In this document: positions 34,383 through 44,153 of the stretch, piece after piece
How the letters are laid out: every line of letters starts with the position of its first letter
How positions within the stretch are numbered: the first letter of the stretch is position 1
NCBI GenBank assembly: GCA_037190145.1
Contig: JBBCJU010000001.1
Location: forward strand, 186,001 to 250,000
From: 55-13 sp037190145
GTDB taxonomy: Bacteria; Armatimonadota; Fimbriimonadia; Fimbriimonadales; Fimbriimonadaceae
Reading direction: 5' to 3'
DNA length: 64,000 nt
Position numbers and translations under genes: made by a program
Notes under the pieces: model-generated
What the model saw: the letters and a program-made list of their open reading frames with translations, nothing else
The model's database searches: none
What the model was told of the DNA's origin: nothing

Positions 34383-35576
34383 CAGCCGTGCACCTCGCCG
34401 ATCCATCTCTTGCAGGAGATAACGAGTTTGTTTGGCATCAAATCCAACCTGCTCTACTTTTTGGTATCGGGATTTGAAAGCCCTCAGCAATTTTTCTATC
34501 TGGAACCGTGTGGCCGCCTCAGGTACGCCTTCCCGGACCCCGAATTCTATAAGATGCCAACCTTTGAGATTCGCATCGCGCCCGTCCATCTTCAGGGCCA
34601 TGCGATCATCTTTATACGGCAGGGTCGAGAGCAAATCATAGGCTGGACTTAACCTCAACATCCCCCTTCCTTGCTCCAATACACTGATGTTCTTCGCGTG
34701 AAGATCGCCATTGACGATCAGAAAGCAAAAAGCATAAAGTTCAATAAAACTTAAAACCTCTTGAGCCCATGTGCGGCAAACGCTTTTAAGCCCACGCGCA
34801 ATATCCCTAGCCGAAACGTTGTACTTATCCGCGGGATAGATTCCCATTATTTGACATCCATCTTCTTGGTGGAGGCGCTTTCCATCTTTGCGATCAAACC
34901 TCTCCACCCAAAGTCCAACTGAACCCTCGGCATCCCTCACGATACGTGTCTTCGCCACCGATAAGCCGCAAGACTTGGCCAATGTCATGAAGAAGTGCTC
35001 GTTCTCTATCAGAAGCGGGAACCGATCAGGACTCCGATTCAGTTTCAGGATCGCCTCGGGTGCATGCTTTATGCGGCCCGGCAAAGTGATTCGGTTTGCG
35101 GAGACTTTATCTTGAACTCCTGGAATACTCACGGATTCGACTGGTCGATTAGGATCGCCGTACTGATCCTCCAATATCCTATCAAACGTATATTGGGATA
35201 AATCCCATTGAGTATCTGATTGTTGCTTAGGTTTTTTTTCCCAACTAAGCCACACGTCCCCTACCGTGTCTCTTCCAACCTCCACCAGCAGGGAAAGGAG
35301 ATCGTCTCGCGAGGTTTTGAGTCTTCCAGCAACGGTTTGCAGAATCCAACCTTCTGGAAGGAGGTTGGCAAAGAACGGCAGCAGATTCACCCCTCGAACC
35401 GGATGAACAGATTGGGTTCGCCGGATAGTGGTGGCAATGCTCGGAGCAGTGTCTTCGGATTCCAATAAATAGGAGGGGAGATACTCAAAAACAGAACCTT
35501 CGGCTGTTCTCCGTATCGTCCCGCATTCTCTCTCCCCCTTGAAAACATAGGCCACAGGAGCATTCGCAAGGATCAC
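34368..35576 (-). CDS. hipA: HipA-family serine/threonine kinase toxin
   Basis: 402 residues from a GTG that overlaps the hipB stop (GTGA). N-terminal HipA_N with GVNLLPFFANLLPEGW. Kinase core: SIPGVQDKVSANRI (regulatory phospho-Ser loop) and IVNGDLHAKNISVL with catalytic Asp, then RLSPAYDLLSTLPY (metal-binding D). In E. coli HipA phosphorylates glutamyl-tRNA synthetase and causes persistence; target here unknown. Preceded by hipB and three palindromes. Convergent with the lysine aminotransferase gene. Confidence 0.88.
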   Translation of the reverse strand: MILANAPVAYVFKGERECGTIRRTAEGSVFEYLPSYLLESEDTAPSIATTIRRTQSVHPVRGVNLLPFFANLLPEGWILQTVAGRLKTSRDDLLSLLVEVGRDTVGDVWLSWEKKPKQQSDTQWDLSQYTFDRILEDQYGDPNRPVESVSIPGVQDKVSANRITLPGRIKHAPEAILKLNRSPDRFPLLIENEHFFMTLAKSCGLSVAKTRIVRDAEGSVGLWVERFDRKDGKRLHQEDGCQIMGIYPADKYNVSARDIARGLKSVCRTWAQEVLSFIELYAFCFLIVNGDLHAKNISVLEQGRGMLRLSPAYDLLSTLPYKDDRMALKMDGRDANLKGWHLIEFGVREGVPEAATRFQIEKLLRAFKSRYQKVEQVGFDAKQTRYLLQEMDRRGARLSEFS

Positions 35577-35788
35577 CCTTCGATCTCCAGATTTAGGCCA
35601 AGAACTCGCAGAACGTCCAACACCTTATCAATACGCAAAGTTGATTTGCCCTTCTCCAAGTCATGGACAAAAACGTAGTGACACCCCGCAAGTCTTGCGA
35701 CATCGCGCTGACTTAACCCAAGAAATTCTCGTTGAGTTCGCACTCTCCCAGCCAGTTCTTCCATCCACACAATTGAGAGATCATTCAT
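35573..35788 (-). CDS. hipB: HipB-like helix-turn-helix antitoxin
   Basis: 71 residues from the ATG at 35788 (MNDLSIVWMEELAGRVRTQR), the usual HipB size. The HTH is in LGLSQRDVARLAGCHYVFVHDLEKGKSTLR. Upstream frame is open to 35950 but translates the operator region into no family sequence. The start codon lies inside a perfect TTAGCCGATCGGCTAA palindrome, so binding would block translation start and transcription. Its stop overlaps the hipA GTG by four bases. Confidence 0.85.
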   Translation of the reverse strand: MNDLSIVWMEELAGRVRTQREFLGLSQRDVARLAGCHYVFVHDLEKGKSTLRIDKVLDVLRVLGLNLEIEG

Positions 35789-35916
35789 TAGCCGATCGGC
35801 TAATAATAGCTCATACTTCACATAAAAACAATAAACCGTTAGCCATTCGGCTAACAGCTTACAAATACAGAACCAAAACGGTCGTCGTGGCGGATACATT
35901 AGCCGATCGGCTAATG
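35787..35916. promoter_or_regulatory. Three HipB operators
   Basis: ATTAGCCGATCGGCTAAT at 35787-35804 and CATTAGCCGATCGGCTAATG at 35897-35916 are perfect palindromes. GTTAGCCATTCGGCTAAC at 35838-35855 differs only in the centre. Centres are about 51 and 60 bp apart. E. coli HipB likewise binds several operators before hipBA. Confidence 0.8.
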
Positions 35917-36066
35917 TCAGGCAGCTTCCATAAAGAGATGCGTCTACCAACTTACGCGATGGGTTGGGCTTTCTCGTCTATTGACTAATGACGCCGATCG
36001 TTCTCCCTTCAAAGACCTGGCTAAGTTAAAGTCATCGAACTGGCCATTAATGGACCTTTCGCAAAG

Positions 36067-37863
36067 CTACTCTGCGACCTTAAGGACGCTCAAGAACGCT
36101 TCTGATGGGAGCTCAATCGCACCGATCTGTTTCATGCGCTTCTTACCTTCCTTTTGCTTCTCTAACAGTTTGCGTTTTCGAGTGATGTCTCCACCGTAAC
36201 ACTTGGCAATAACATTCTTTCGGAACGGCTTGATAGAGTCTGCGGCAATGACCTTGGCCCCAATCGCGGCCTGAACGCGAACTTCATATTGCTGACGTGG
36301 AACGACCTTTCGGAGTTGCTCGACCATTGCCTTGCCACGAATATAGGCAAAGGAGCGATGGACGATAAAGCTGAGGGCGTCCACCGTATCTCCATTCAAA
36401 AGGATGTCCAGCTTCACCAAGTCAGACGGCTCGTAGTCGGCAAGGTCATAGTCCAACGATGCATAGCCACGTGTGTTCGACTTCAGCTTATCAAAGAAGT
36501 CAAGCAAGATTTCACCCAGTGGCAACGTGTAGTAAAGAATTACGCGCTTCGTAGTTGGGTATTCCGTTTTACGATAGACGCCGCGTCGCTCTTGGCAAAG
36601 CGTCATAACCGCCCCAACGTATTCTTGAGGCACCATGATCGTTGCGTTGACGGTGGGCTCCTCAATCATCGCGATTTCATTGGCATCTGGGAAATCAGCT
36701 GGGTTCGCAATGTGCTCTTTGTTGCCCTTTTTATCTGTAACGATGTAGTCCACGCTCGGAGCAGTGAGAATCAGGTCAAGATTGAATTCTCTTTCCAGTC
36801 GCTCTCGTGCAATCTCCATGTGGAGCAAACCAAGGAAGCCGCAGCGGAAACCAAAACCCAGAGCGGCTGATGTTTCAGGTTCAAAGTTCAGCGACGCATC
36901 GTTCAGACGAAGCTTATCAATAGCATCTCGCAGGTCTTGATACTGATCGCCATCGGTAGGATAGAGACCGCAGAAAACCATGCTCAGCGCTTTTCGGTAT
37001 CCCGGCAATGGATCGTGAGCTTGGTCACTGGCCAAGGTTACAGTGTCGCCAACTTGGGCATCACCAATCGACTTCATCGCCGCGGTCAAGAACCCTACTT
37101 CACCAGTTCCCAAGCCATCGTTTACTGTCAGTCCCGGAGCAAAGACACCGGTCGAGTCCACGTCAAACGTGACTCCGGACGACATCATCTTAATCTTGTC
37201 GCCCTTGCGCACTCGCCCATCTTTAACTCGAAGATAGGCGACGGCGCCTTGGTAAGTATCAAAGTGCGAGTCGTAGATAAGGGCTCTCAAAGGAGCTTGA
37301 GGATCACCTTTGGGCGGTGGAACTCGCTGAACGATTGCCTCTAGGATTTCATCAATGCCAATTCCGTTCTTTGCAGAACAAGGAATGGCATCGCTTGCAT
37401 CGATAGCAACTGCACTTTCAATCTCTTCTTTCGCAAAGTTAATGTCTGCATGGGGTAGGTCAATCTTATTGATGACCGGAACAATCTCTAGGTTCTGGTT
37501 CATCGCCATGCTGGCATTTGCGATCGTTTGCGCCTCAACGCCTTGGCTCGCATCGACGACTAAGAGCGCCCCTTCGCACGCAGCAAGGGCACGAGAAACT
37601 TCGTAGGTAAAGTCAACGTGGCCTGGCGTATCAATCAGGTTTAACTCGTAACGCTTTCCGTCCTGCGCAAGATAGTCCAAGCGAACGGCCGCCATCTTAA
37701 TGGTGATGCCACGTTCCCGCTCAATATCCATGGAGTCCAGCATCTGCTCTTGGGCAGTGCCTCGAATAGCTCCACAACGCTCAATCAGTCGGTCAGCCAA
37801 CGTGGACTTACCGTGGTCGATGTGCGCAATGATGCAGAAGTTTCGGATGTGGGATTGATCCAT
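36067..37863 (-). CDS. lepA: Elongation factor 4 (LepA)
   Basis: 598 residues, normal length. GTPase motifs AHIDHGKSTLADRL (G1), the ITIKMAA switch I, DTPGHVDFTYEV (G3) and NKIDLPHAD (G4). EF-G-like domains follow, then the LepA C-terminal domain (RKVVPRQQYEVRVQAAIGAK; GGDITRKRKLLEKQKEGKKR). It back-translocates stalled ribosomes. Stands alone between hipBA and gap. Confidence 0.97.
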   Translation of the reverse strand: MDQSHIRNFCIIAHIDHGKSTLADRLIERCGAIRGTAQEQMLDSMDIERERGITIKMAAVRLDYLAQDGKRYELNLIDTPGHVDFTYEVSRALAACEGALLVVDASQGVEAQTIANASMAMNQNLEIVPVINKIDLPHADINFAKEEIESAVAIDASDAIPCSAKNGIGIDEILEAIVQRVPPPKGDPQAPLRALIYDSHFDTYQGAVAYLRVKDGRVRKGDKIKMMSSGVTFDVDSTGVFAPGLTVNDGLGTGEVGFLTAAMKSIGDAQVGDTVTLASDQAHDPLPGYRKALSMVFCGLYPTDGDQYQDLRDAIDKLRLNDASLNFEPETSAALGFGFRCGFLGLLHMEIARERLEREFNLDLILTAPSVDYIVTDKKGNKEHIANPADFPDANEIAMIEEPTVNATIMVPQEYVGAVMTLCQERRGVYRKTEYPTTKRVILYYTLPLGEILLDFFDKLKSNTRGYASLDYDLADYEPSDLVKLDILLNGDTVDALSFIVHRSFAYIRGKAMVEQLRKVVPRQQYEVRVQAAIGAKVIAADSIKPFRKNVIAKCYGGDITRKRKLLEKQKEGKKRMKQIGAIELPSEAFLSVLKVAE

Positions 37864-38039
37864 GGAAGCGTGAAAAGACGCTGGATTTTACCTGTCTACA
37901 CAACCTAGGTATAGGCAGTTCCACATAGTAACTAAGGAGCATGCTTCACACAAGCTTATTCCCGACTCTCCACAGAAGCATCCGGTATGCTGGCAAGTAA
38001 TCGGGCACCGTCGCCCTACCCCAAAATCAAGGAACATCT

Positions 38040-39050
<1,011 letters not shown>

Positions 39051-39070
39051 GCTCCGTACACTAATATTAA

Positions 39071-39110
39071 GAAAGGGTCTGAGGAAAACCTCAGGCCCTT
39101 TCGCTTTCTT
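39071..39110 (+). terminator. Intrinsic terminator of gap
   Basis: Stem GAAAGGGTCTGAGG/CCTCAGGCCCTTTC (39071-39102, loop AAAA) followed by GCTTTCTT. Confidence 0.85.
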
Positions 39111-39124
39111 GGAGGGGAGTTTCT

Positions 39125-39164
39125 AAACAAGAAAAGGGCACCTCCTTTTCAGGGGGCGCCCTTG
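39125..39164 (-). terminator. Terminator of the 64-residue protein gene
   Basis: On the minus strand AAGGGCGCCCCCTGAAAAGG pairs with AGGTGCCCTT (39133-39163) and runs into TTCTTG. Lies 14 nt past the stop of the 39177-39371 gene. Confidence 0.6.
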
Positions 39165-39176
39165 GTTAATTAGTCG

Positions 39177-39371
39177 TTAGGCTTCTTGAGCCGTTGAGGA
39201 ATTATAAGTCGCTTCGTTGATGAACTTGAAGAGTTTTGAACCTTCGTAAGTTGCAGTCAATGCGTATCGAATTTGCTCGCCCGACTTGGTCTTGCGGACC
39301 ATCTTCATCTTGCGAACGTCACTATCTGGCACTTCAACGTGCGATCGAGTTTTCAGATTGTAAAACTTCAT
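39177..39371 (-). CDS. Small basic conserved-looking protein
   Basis: 64 residues with strong Shine-Dalgarno GGAGG 6 nt before the ATG, the best in this window. Basic and compact: MKFYNLKTRSHVEVPDSDVR, KMKMVRKTKSGEQIRYALTA, then GSKLFKFINEATYN. No cysteine, no signal. I do not recognise the family; size, charge and the strong RBS suggest an abundant cytosolic protein, possibly nucleic-acid or ribosome associated. The 39372-39660 gap upstream is AT-rich and holds no other gene. Confidence 0.75.
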   Translation of the reverse strand: MKFYNLKTRSHVEVPDSDVRKMKMVRKTKSGEQIRYALTATYEGSKLFKFINEATYNSSTAQEA

Positions 39372-39673
39372 GCTTTCCCTCCGTCCGGTGGCGCGATGCC
39401 TCGCTCCACTTCGGCGTGTACATCGGGGTCATGATAGCACAACCATAGGTTCAACGGAGGCTGAAATTCAAAACATATGCAATTTATGTAGTTTCTGCCC
39501 AATTGCACATTTTTTTTCAGGCTACAGGGAACCTAAATTCCGACCAACCATTCTTGCAACATTAAAATAGAAACTTAAACTTTTCGCAATAGAAATTGGG
39601 CCTAAGTACGCTATTTTTGGCAATAAACCAACAACGAGCGTTAAGTTGCGATTTAGCGGCGTAGGCCATAATT

Positions 39674-40168
39674 ATGAGTATGAAGCAGCGAAACTCTCAT
39701 AGCGAAGGTGCAACAGCCGTCGCGACACCCATTTCTATTGCCAAGAGCTACGAGGAGCATTCCCTCAAGGAACTCCGCAATGCAGGTTTCCGCATCACTA
39801 TGCCCCGTGTGCAAGTGATCCGGGCTCTCGCGGACACCGAAGTTGCTCTTAGTGCTTACGCAATCCACGATAAGATCATTTCTTCCGGCGGCAAGATTGA
39901 CGTCGTTAGCGTGTATCGAATCCTTTCCACTCTTCAAGAGGTTGGACTGATTCACCATATCGGTGTTGTGGATGGCTACTTCCCTTGCCGTCTTGGCAAG
40001 TGTGCAGATCGACGCAGCGAAGTCGTGGTCGAGGAAGCAACCGGCTCAGTCATGGAACTCGTATTTCCTAAGTCACTGATTCAAGCTATCGAGGATCAGG
40101 TCCGAGAGGCTGGATTTGAGACGACCGGCATCAAGATTGAAGTCACCGGAAAGACTCCTTCCAAGTAA
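39674..40168 (+). CDS. Fur-family regulator with unusual metal site
   Basis: 164 residues. The Fur winged helix is clear: HSLKELRNAGFRITMPRVQV, ALADTEVALSAYAIHDKI and VSVYRILSTLQEVGLIHHIG. The dimerisation domain is odd: the usual HHHHxxCxxC stretch is missing. It reads VVDGYFPCRLGKCADRRSEV, keeping only a CxxxxC. So metal or ligand binding is probably altered. A CATAAT box at 39667-39672 suggests the mRNA begins at the second ATG (39680), two codons in. Followed by a strong bidirectional terminator. Iron, zinc or peroxide sensing not assignable. Confidence 0.85.
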   Translation: MSMKQRNSHSEGATAVATPISIAKSYEEHSLKELRNAGFRITMPRVQVIRALADTEVALSAYAIHDKIISSGGKIDVVSVYRILSTLQEVGLIHHIGVVDGYFPCRLGKCADRRSEVVVEEATGSVMELVFPKSLIQAIEDQVREAGFETTGIKIEVTGKTPSK

Positions 40169-40184
40169 ACGACACGCTTTCATA

Positions 40185-40228
40185 AAAGAAATGGCCCGAC
40201 TCAAATTGAGTCGGGCCATTTCTTTTTA
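40185..40228. terminator. Bidirectional terminator between fur-like and htrA genes
   Basis: Near-perfect stem AAATGGCCCGACTCAA/TTGAGTCGGGCCATTT (40189-40221) flanked by AAAAG and CTTTTT. Confidence 0.9.
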
Positions 40229-40232
40229 GCCT

Positions 40233-41807
40233 CTATCTTTGAAACTTTACGTCACGCTCGATAGAAGTCTCTGCGCCTTTTTCGAAACGCTTGGCCTTCA
40301 CGCGCTTCGTCTGCCCCCACTGAACCTTTTTCATTGCATTCGATAGCTCTTCTGCACTGTTGATCTTGGTTCCATCTATCTCGACAATCACGTCGCCAAG
40401 TCTCATTCCTGCGTCATGGGCAGGAGAACCAGGGGCAATGCTATTGATTACCGCCCCAGAGACTCCAGAAGGAATGCTAAATGTGGCTCGGCTAGTCTCG
40501 TTCACATCTCCAATCTCAACCCCCAATCGAGCGTTTCCACCGGGCATTGGAACACTATCTGGAGTTTGCACCCGAGGAAAGTCCTTGAAGCCCGGGAAAT
40601 CGTCAATATCAATCTCAGGCAGGGAGTTTCTGCGGGGTTGGCTTTGAGGTGCCTGCATGGCGGGCTGGGCGGGAGGCTCTTTCGCAGTGATCGTAAACAC
40701 CTTTCGCTGCTTATCTCGCACTACCTCTACTTCAACCTTCGAACCAGGACCGTACTTGATCATTGCATTGCGCAAATCAACTTGGCTCTCCACCGCGATT
40801 GAATTAATGCGTACAACAACATCACCTTGCTTGATACCAGCAATCGCAGCCGGCCCATCGCTGGGAAGATTAGCGACATAAGCACCTTTCTCAACACCCA
40901 ATTGCTTGGCTTGATGGCCCTTTAGGTTTTCGGGAAGAATTCCCAAAAAGCCTCGCACAACTTTGCCTTTCTCGATTAAAGTTTCAGCCAAAAGACGCGC
41001 TTGGTTGGAGCTGATTGCAAACCCAATTCCGCCGCTTGCCCCGCTTGGGCTATAGATAGCCGAATTGATGCCAATGACTTGGCCATCAATATTCAATAGC
41101 GGACCACCGCTGTTTCCCACATTGATCGCGGCATCCGTTTGGATAAGGTCCGTATAGACTCGAACCGTTCGAGAATTTGGATCTGCTATTTGATTCTCAC
41201 GCTGCAAGGCACTGACATGCCCAATCGTCACTGTATTTTCTAAGCCAAATGGTGCGCCGATCGCAATGGCAAACTCTCCGGTCCGAACCTGACGACTGTC
41301 GGCAAATGGAAGCGTAGGGAGATCATTTGCTTCGATCTTTACTACCGCGATATCGGTATCTTGCGCACGAAGGACTTTGCCTGGAAACTCACGTCCATCG
41401 TATAGAACAACGGTGACTTTCTCATATCCTCCAACCACATGGTCGTTGGTGATAATGTAGCCATCGGGACGGAAAATGAAGCCTGATCCCTCGCCTCCCA
41501 TCGCTTGTCTCTCTCCGAGACCGTTTCGGGCTCCAGAATTTTGCACCCGAATGTGCACGACAGCCGGCTTGGCGATTTCAGACAAAGCGGCGAAGGAGTC
41601 ATTCAGCGCTCGCACCGTTTCTAGGCTCGTCATGTTGACGCGATTTACAGGCTGTGGCGAAGAAATATTTAGGAGAGGAGAAGTGAAGGACCGAGTGCCT
41701 CCATCTTTCGCATTCATAACCGAGGCCGTGGCTCCAGCTCCGATGAGAACGCCTGCGGCCAAAATCCATACAAGGGGGCCGGTAAACAATCGTTTTGTTG
41801 GGTTCAT
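40233..41807 (-). CDS. degP: Periplasmic serine protease, DegP/HtrA family
   Basis: 524 residues with an N-terminal anchor (WILAAGVLIGAGATASV). Trypsin-like domain with His123 (ITNDHVV), Asp152 (DTDIAVVK) and Ser233 (NVGNSGGPLL). PDZ1 about 285-375 (RGFLGILPENL... GDVVVRIN), a Pro/Gln-rich linker (EPPAQPAMQAPQSQPRR), PDZ2 about 425-510 (GSPAHDAGMRLGDVIVEIDG). Degrades or refolds envelope proteins. It follows the RseB-like gene by 56 nt in the same direction, so it is the effector of the sigma-E set upstream. Confidence 0.95.
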   Translation of the reverse strand: MNPTKRLFTGPLVWILAAGVLIGAGATASVMNAKDGGTRSFTSPLLNISSPQPVNRVNMTSLETVRALNDSFAALSEIAKPAVVHIRVQNSGARNGLGERQAMGGEGSGFIFRPDGYIITNDHVVGGYEKVTVVLYDGREFPGKVLRAQDTDIAVVKIEANDLPTLPFADSRQVRTGEFAIAIGAPFGLENTVTIGHVSALQRENQIADPNSRTVRVYTDLIQTDAAINVGNSGGPLLNIDGQVIGINSAIYSPSGASGGIGFAISSNQARLLAETLIEKGKVVRGFLGILPENLKGHQAKQLGVEKGAYVANLPSDGPAAIAGIKQGDVVVRINSIAVESQVDLRNAMIKYGPGSKVEVEVVRDKQRKVFTITAKEPPAQPAMQAPQSQPRRNSLPEIDIDDFPGFKDFPRVQTPDSVPMPGGNARLGVEIGDVNETSRATFSIPSGVSGAVINSIAPGSPAHDAGMRLGDVIVEIDGTKINSAEELSNAMKKVQWGQTKRVKAKRFEKGAETSIERDVKFQR

Positions 41808-41863
41808 GTTGCTCTCTTTGATCTTGGAATCTTACAACGCTTCCGACAAAAGAGACTCGCGGG

Positions 41864-42997
41864 TTACTGATGCGTAATCAAGAGCACCTGAGACCACTGG
41901 CGAATCTCCAATGTCCATTCCTCTGTCGCTGTTAACGAAAGCTTTTCGGGCAAGAGTTCCTCACCCCAGAATAGTCCTAGACCTGGGTTATCTTGATCTG
42001 CCTTTTTGGTGGCTTCTAGGAAAGCAGACAAGATTCTCTTACGTACATTTTCTGGCACATCCGCCGCGACCACAAATCTGATTCCACCTGCATCTCCAAC
42101 GCTCGTGCCGGTCATGTTCTTCAAGCTACGAGCATAGGATTGAGCGTACTGGTAAACCGTGCCTTTAATTGGCCCGTCGCTTATTCGAATTGCGACACAC
42201 CGATAGTAGCCGTTGTCATTTACTTGAGCATCTTGGATGTCGAATCCGTACGGCAATTCGGCGGGAAACACTGGAGAGAAGCCAATGGGAACATAACCCT
42301 TCCCCCCTCCATCGAGAAACCCAGTGCGACGTTGACTAATAACGCTGTACTCTTCTTTTTTATCTAGACCAATGCTAAACACTGAAGAAGAGATATTGGT
42401 AGGATATGTGACTTGCTGAACCTGAAACGCCAGTTTAGGGGTGCCTTTGGCGTCGAGCGTCTCTAGCTTCAGGATAAAGCCGGTTTTCTCATCAATATGG
42501 TATCGACGTGACTCCAACCCTGCATGCCTTGGCTTAGCGACAACAATTGCAGCCCGCTGTCCAGCGATTGTTGTGTTTCCTACCACTGACAACCCATAGT
42601 TGCGAACGGTTAAGTTAATCCTTGTCTGAGAATCATCGGGCAAAGTGCGAGGGGACTCTTCTACCAGGACTAGCTTCTCATCCGGCAAGAAAACAGCGCT
42701 TTGCCGCCCATCGTCCACCTTTTCTACCCCTTGAAGAGATAGCGGATAGATGACGGTCTGCCGAACTTTGCCGTCCTTGCTGATCTGAACTTGAATTCGT
42801 TGATAGCTTCCTCGGCCATCGGGAGAACGCTGCGAAATGATGGCAATGATATTGTTCCGATAGTTTCGGTCCAATATCTTCATCAAGAGTTCACGAGCCT
42901 GACTAGAGTCGCTGTGCCCTCTTTTACCGCCGTTTGCGCATGCGGTGGCCGCTGCCCCAACTACAAGGGCAGTCAGTAGGAAGCTAGTTCTTGCCAT
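41864..42997 (-). CDS. RseB/MucB-like sigma-E regulatory protein
   Basis: 377 residues from ATG 42997 (MARTSFLLTALVVGAAATACANG), an export signal. It was preferred over the ATG 18 nt upstream, which lies within the anti-sigma gene. The N-terminal half is the LolA-like fold of RseB (LLMKILDRNYRNNIIAIISQ, YPLSLQGVEKVDDGRQSAVF, FILKLETLDAKG); the C-terminal half is the smaller regulatory domain (GYVPIGFSPVFPAELPYGFD, AQVNDNGYYRCVAIRISDGP). RseB binds the anti-sigma and protects it from cleavage until lipids or misfolded porins appear. Between the anti-sigma gene and htrA. Confidence 0.82.
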   Translation of the reverse strand: MARTSFLLTALVVGAAATACANGGKRGHSDSSQARELLMKILDRNYRNNIIAIISQRSPDGRGSYQRIQVQISKDGKVRQTVIYPLSLQGVEKVDDGRQSAVFLPDEKLVLVEESPRTLPDDSQTRINLTVRNYGLSVVGNTTIAGQRAAIVVAKPRHAGLESRRYHIDEKTGFILKLETLDAKGTPKLAFQVQQVTYPTNISSSVFSIGLDKKEEYSVISQRRTGFLDGGGKGYVPIGFSPVFPAELPYGFDIQDAQVNDNGYYRCVAIRISDGPIKGTVYQYAQSYARSLKNMTGTSVGDAGGIRFVVAADVPENVRKRILSAFLEATKKADQDNPGLGLFWGEELLPEKLSLTATEEWTLEIRQWSQVLLITHQ

Positions 42998-43457
42998 GAG
43001 TTGGGAACGAAGCAAATCGATTTGAACTCAACGGATCATTACCCGCCATAAACATCTGGTCGTGATAAATATCACGTTCGAGTTCATTGAGCCGTGCGGA
43101 GGGTTCGGCGGAACCGGCCGACGACATACTCCGATCTGTAAGGCGGAAAACACCAAAGGCAGCGAGCACGGAAACCGCAGCCACACCGGCAGCCATCGAC
43201 CAATTCAAATTGAAGGCAAAGATCGACTTGCGTTCGGTACGATTCATGACGGTGGAAACCAAACGGTCCTCGAACCCTTCAGAAGGTCGATAGTTTGGCA
43301 GCCCTCGCAGAAGGTGCTTCAGAGAACGCAGATGCTGCTCTTCGGCTCGACAGTCTGAACACCCGCTTAAATGGTCTCGGACCTGCAGGCATTCTTGCCC
43401 GCACAACTCACCATCCAGGTAAGCCGACAGATAAATCTGTACGCTCTTACAATTCAT
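42984..43457 (-). CDS. Anti-sigma factor with zinc-finger domain
   Basis: 157 residues. N-terminal ZAS (zf-HC2) domain: CKSVQIYLSAYLDGELCGQE then VRDHLSGCSDCRAEEQHL, with the H-x3-C-x2-C zinc site. A single membrane helix follows at about 78-97 (MAAGVAAVSVLAAFGVF). So it holds the ECF sigma at the inner membrane. Overlaps the sigma gene by 11 nt and the RseB-like gene by about 14 nt. Confidence 0.88.
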   Translation of the reverse strand: MNCKSVQIYLSAYLDGELCGQECLQVRDHLSGCSDCRAEEQHLRSLKHLLRGLPNYRPSEGFEDRLVSTVMNRTERKSIFAFNLNWSMAAGVAAVSVLAAFGVFRLTDRSMSSAGSAEPSARLNELERDIYHDQMFMAGNDPLSSNRFASFPTHGKN

Positions 43458-44043
43458 CGGTAAAACTCCTATAGGCTTGAGGTGCGTTCTTCATCAGATG
43501 TTTCCGAATCTGCTTCCGGCCACGGTGAATTCTTGATCTAACCGTTCCGACCGAGGTGTGCATGACTTCGGCTATCTCTTCATACGCCATTCCTTCTACA
43601 TCGGCTAACAAAACGGCCATTCTAAATTCAGGCGTCATAGAACCGAGTGCTTTTTGAACCGGTTCATCCAATGTTTCCTGGAGCATCATCCGGTCTGGAG
43701 ACGCTTCATAGTCTGGTAGCTCCCAAGAGGTCGCGCCATCGCTCCCCCCCTGCTCTAGGCTAGTGGTCTTAAGTTTGCTACGTCGCCGTACCGAATCTAT
43801 ATGGGCATTCGTCATGATTCGATAGAGCCATGATGAAAAAGGCATCGATTGGTCGTACTTGCTAAAAAAGCGGAATGCTCTGACAAAAGATTCTTGAACC
43901 AAATCTTCTGCTTCCGACGCATTGCCGGTAAGTCGGTAGGCCAAGCTATATGCTTGGCGATGCGACTTACGCATCAAGCTTTCAAATAGTGCGGCCTCAT
44001 CAACCCTTGGCCCAGTGTTATCTTTTGAGATGGCGAACAGCAT
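43447..44043 (-). CDS. ECF sigma factor, RpoE/SigE-like
   Basis: 198 residues from ATG 44043 (MLFAISKDNTGPRVDEAALF). Region 2: SHRQAYSLAYRLTGNASEAE, DLVQESFVRAFRFFSKYD, FSSWLYRIMTNAHIDSVRRR. Region 4: ALGSMTPEFRMAVLLADVEG, MAYEEIAEVMHTSVGTVRSR, IHRGRKQIRKHL. First gene of the sigma/anti-sigma/RseB/HtrA set. A GGAACTT-N15-TCGTA promoter just upstream resembles the sigma-E consensus, so it probably drives itself. Confidence 0.93.
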   Translation of the reverse strand: MLFAISKDNTGPRVDEAALFESLMRKSHRQAYSLAYRLTGNASEAEDLVQESFVRAFRFFSKYDQSMPFSSWLYRIMTNAHIDSVRRRSKLKTTSLEQGGSDGATSWELPDYEASPDRMMLQETLDEPVQKALGSMTPEFRMAVLLADVEGMAYEEIAEVMHTSVGTVRSRIHRGRKQIRKHLMKNAPQAYRSFTDEL

Positions 44044-44072
44044 CACGTGCAAACCCTTGATTCTAGGAGTTG

Positions 44073-44099
44073 TACGATTCTGCTCGTCGTCGAAGTTCC
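44073..44099 (-). promoter_or_regulatory. Sigma-E-type autoregulated promoter
   Basis: On the minus strand, GGAACTT (44099-44093) and TCGTA (44077-44073) are 15 bp apart. E. coli sigma-E uses GGAACTT-N16-TCTGA-like boxes. About 30 nt upstream of the sigma start codon. Experimental support is lacking. Confidence 0.5.
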
Positions 44100-44153
44100 G
44101 CACTTCGTGGATTTTACTCTCGAAGGGTCTATTGGTACTCGTTTTCCAGTAAC

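Noticed and set aside
36289..36870. A 193-codon open frame on the plus strand.
   Set aside because: Antisense to lepA; composition is typical of a shadow frame.
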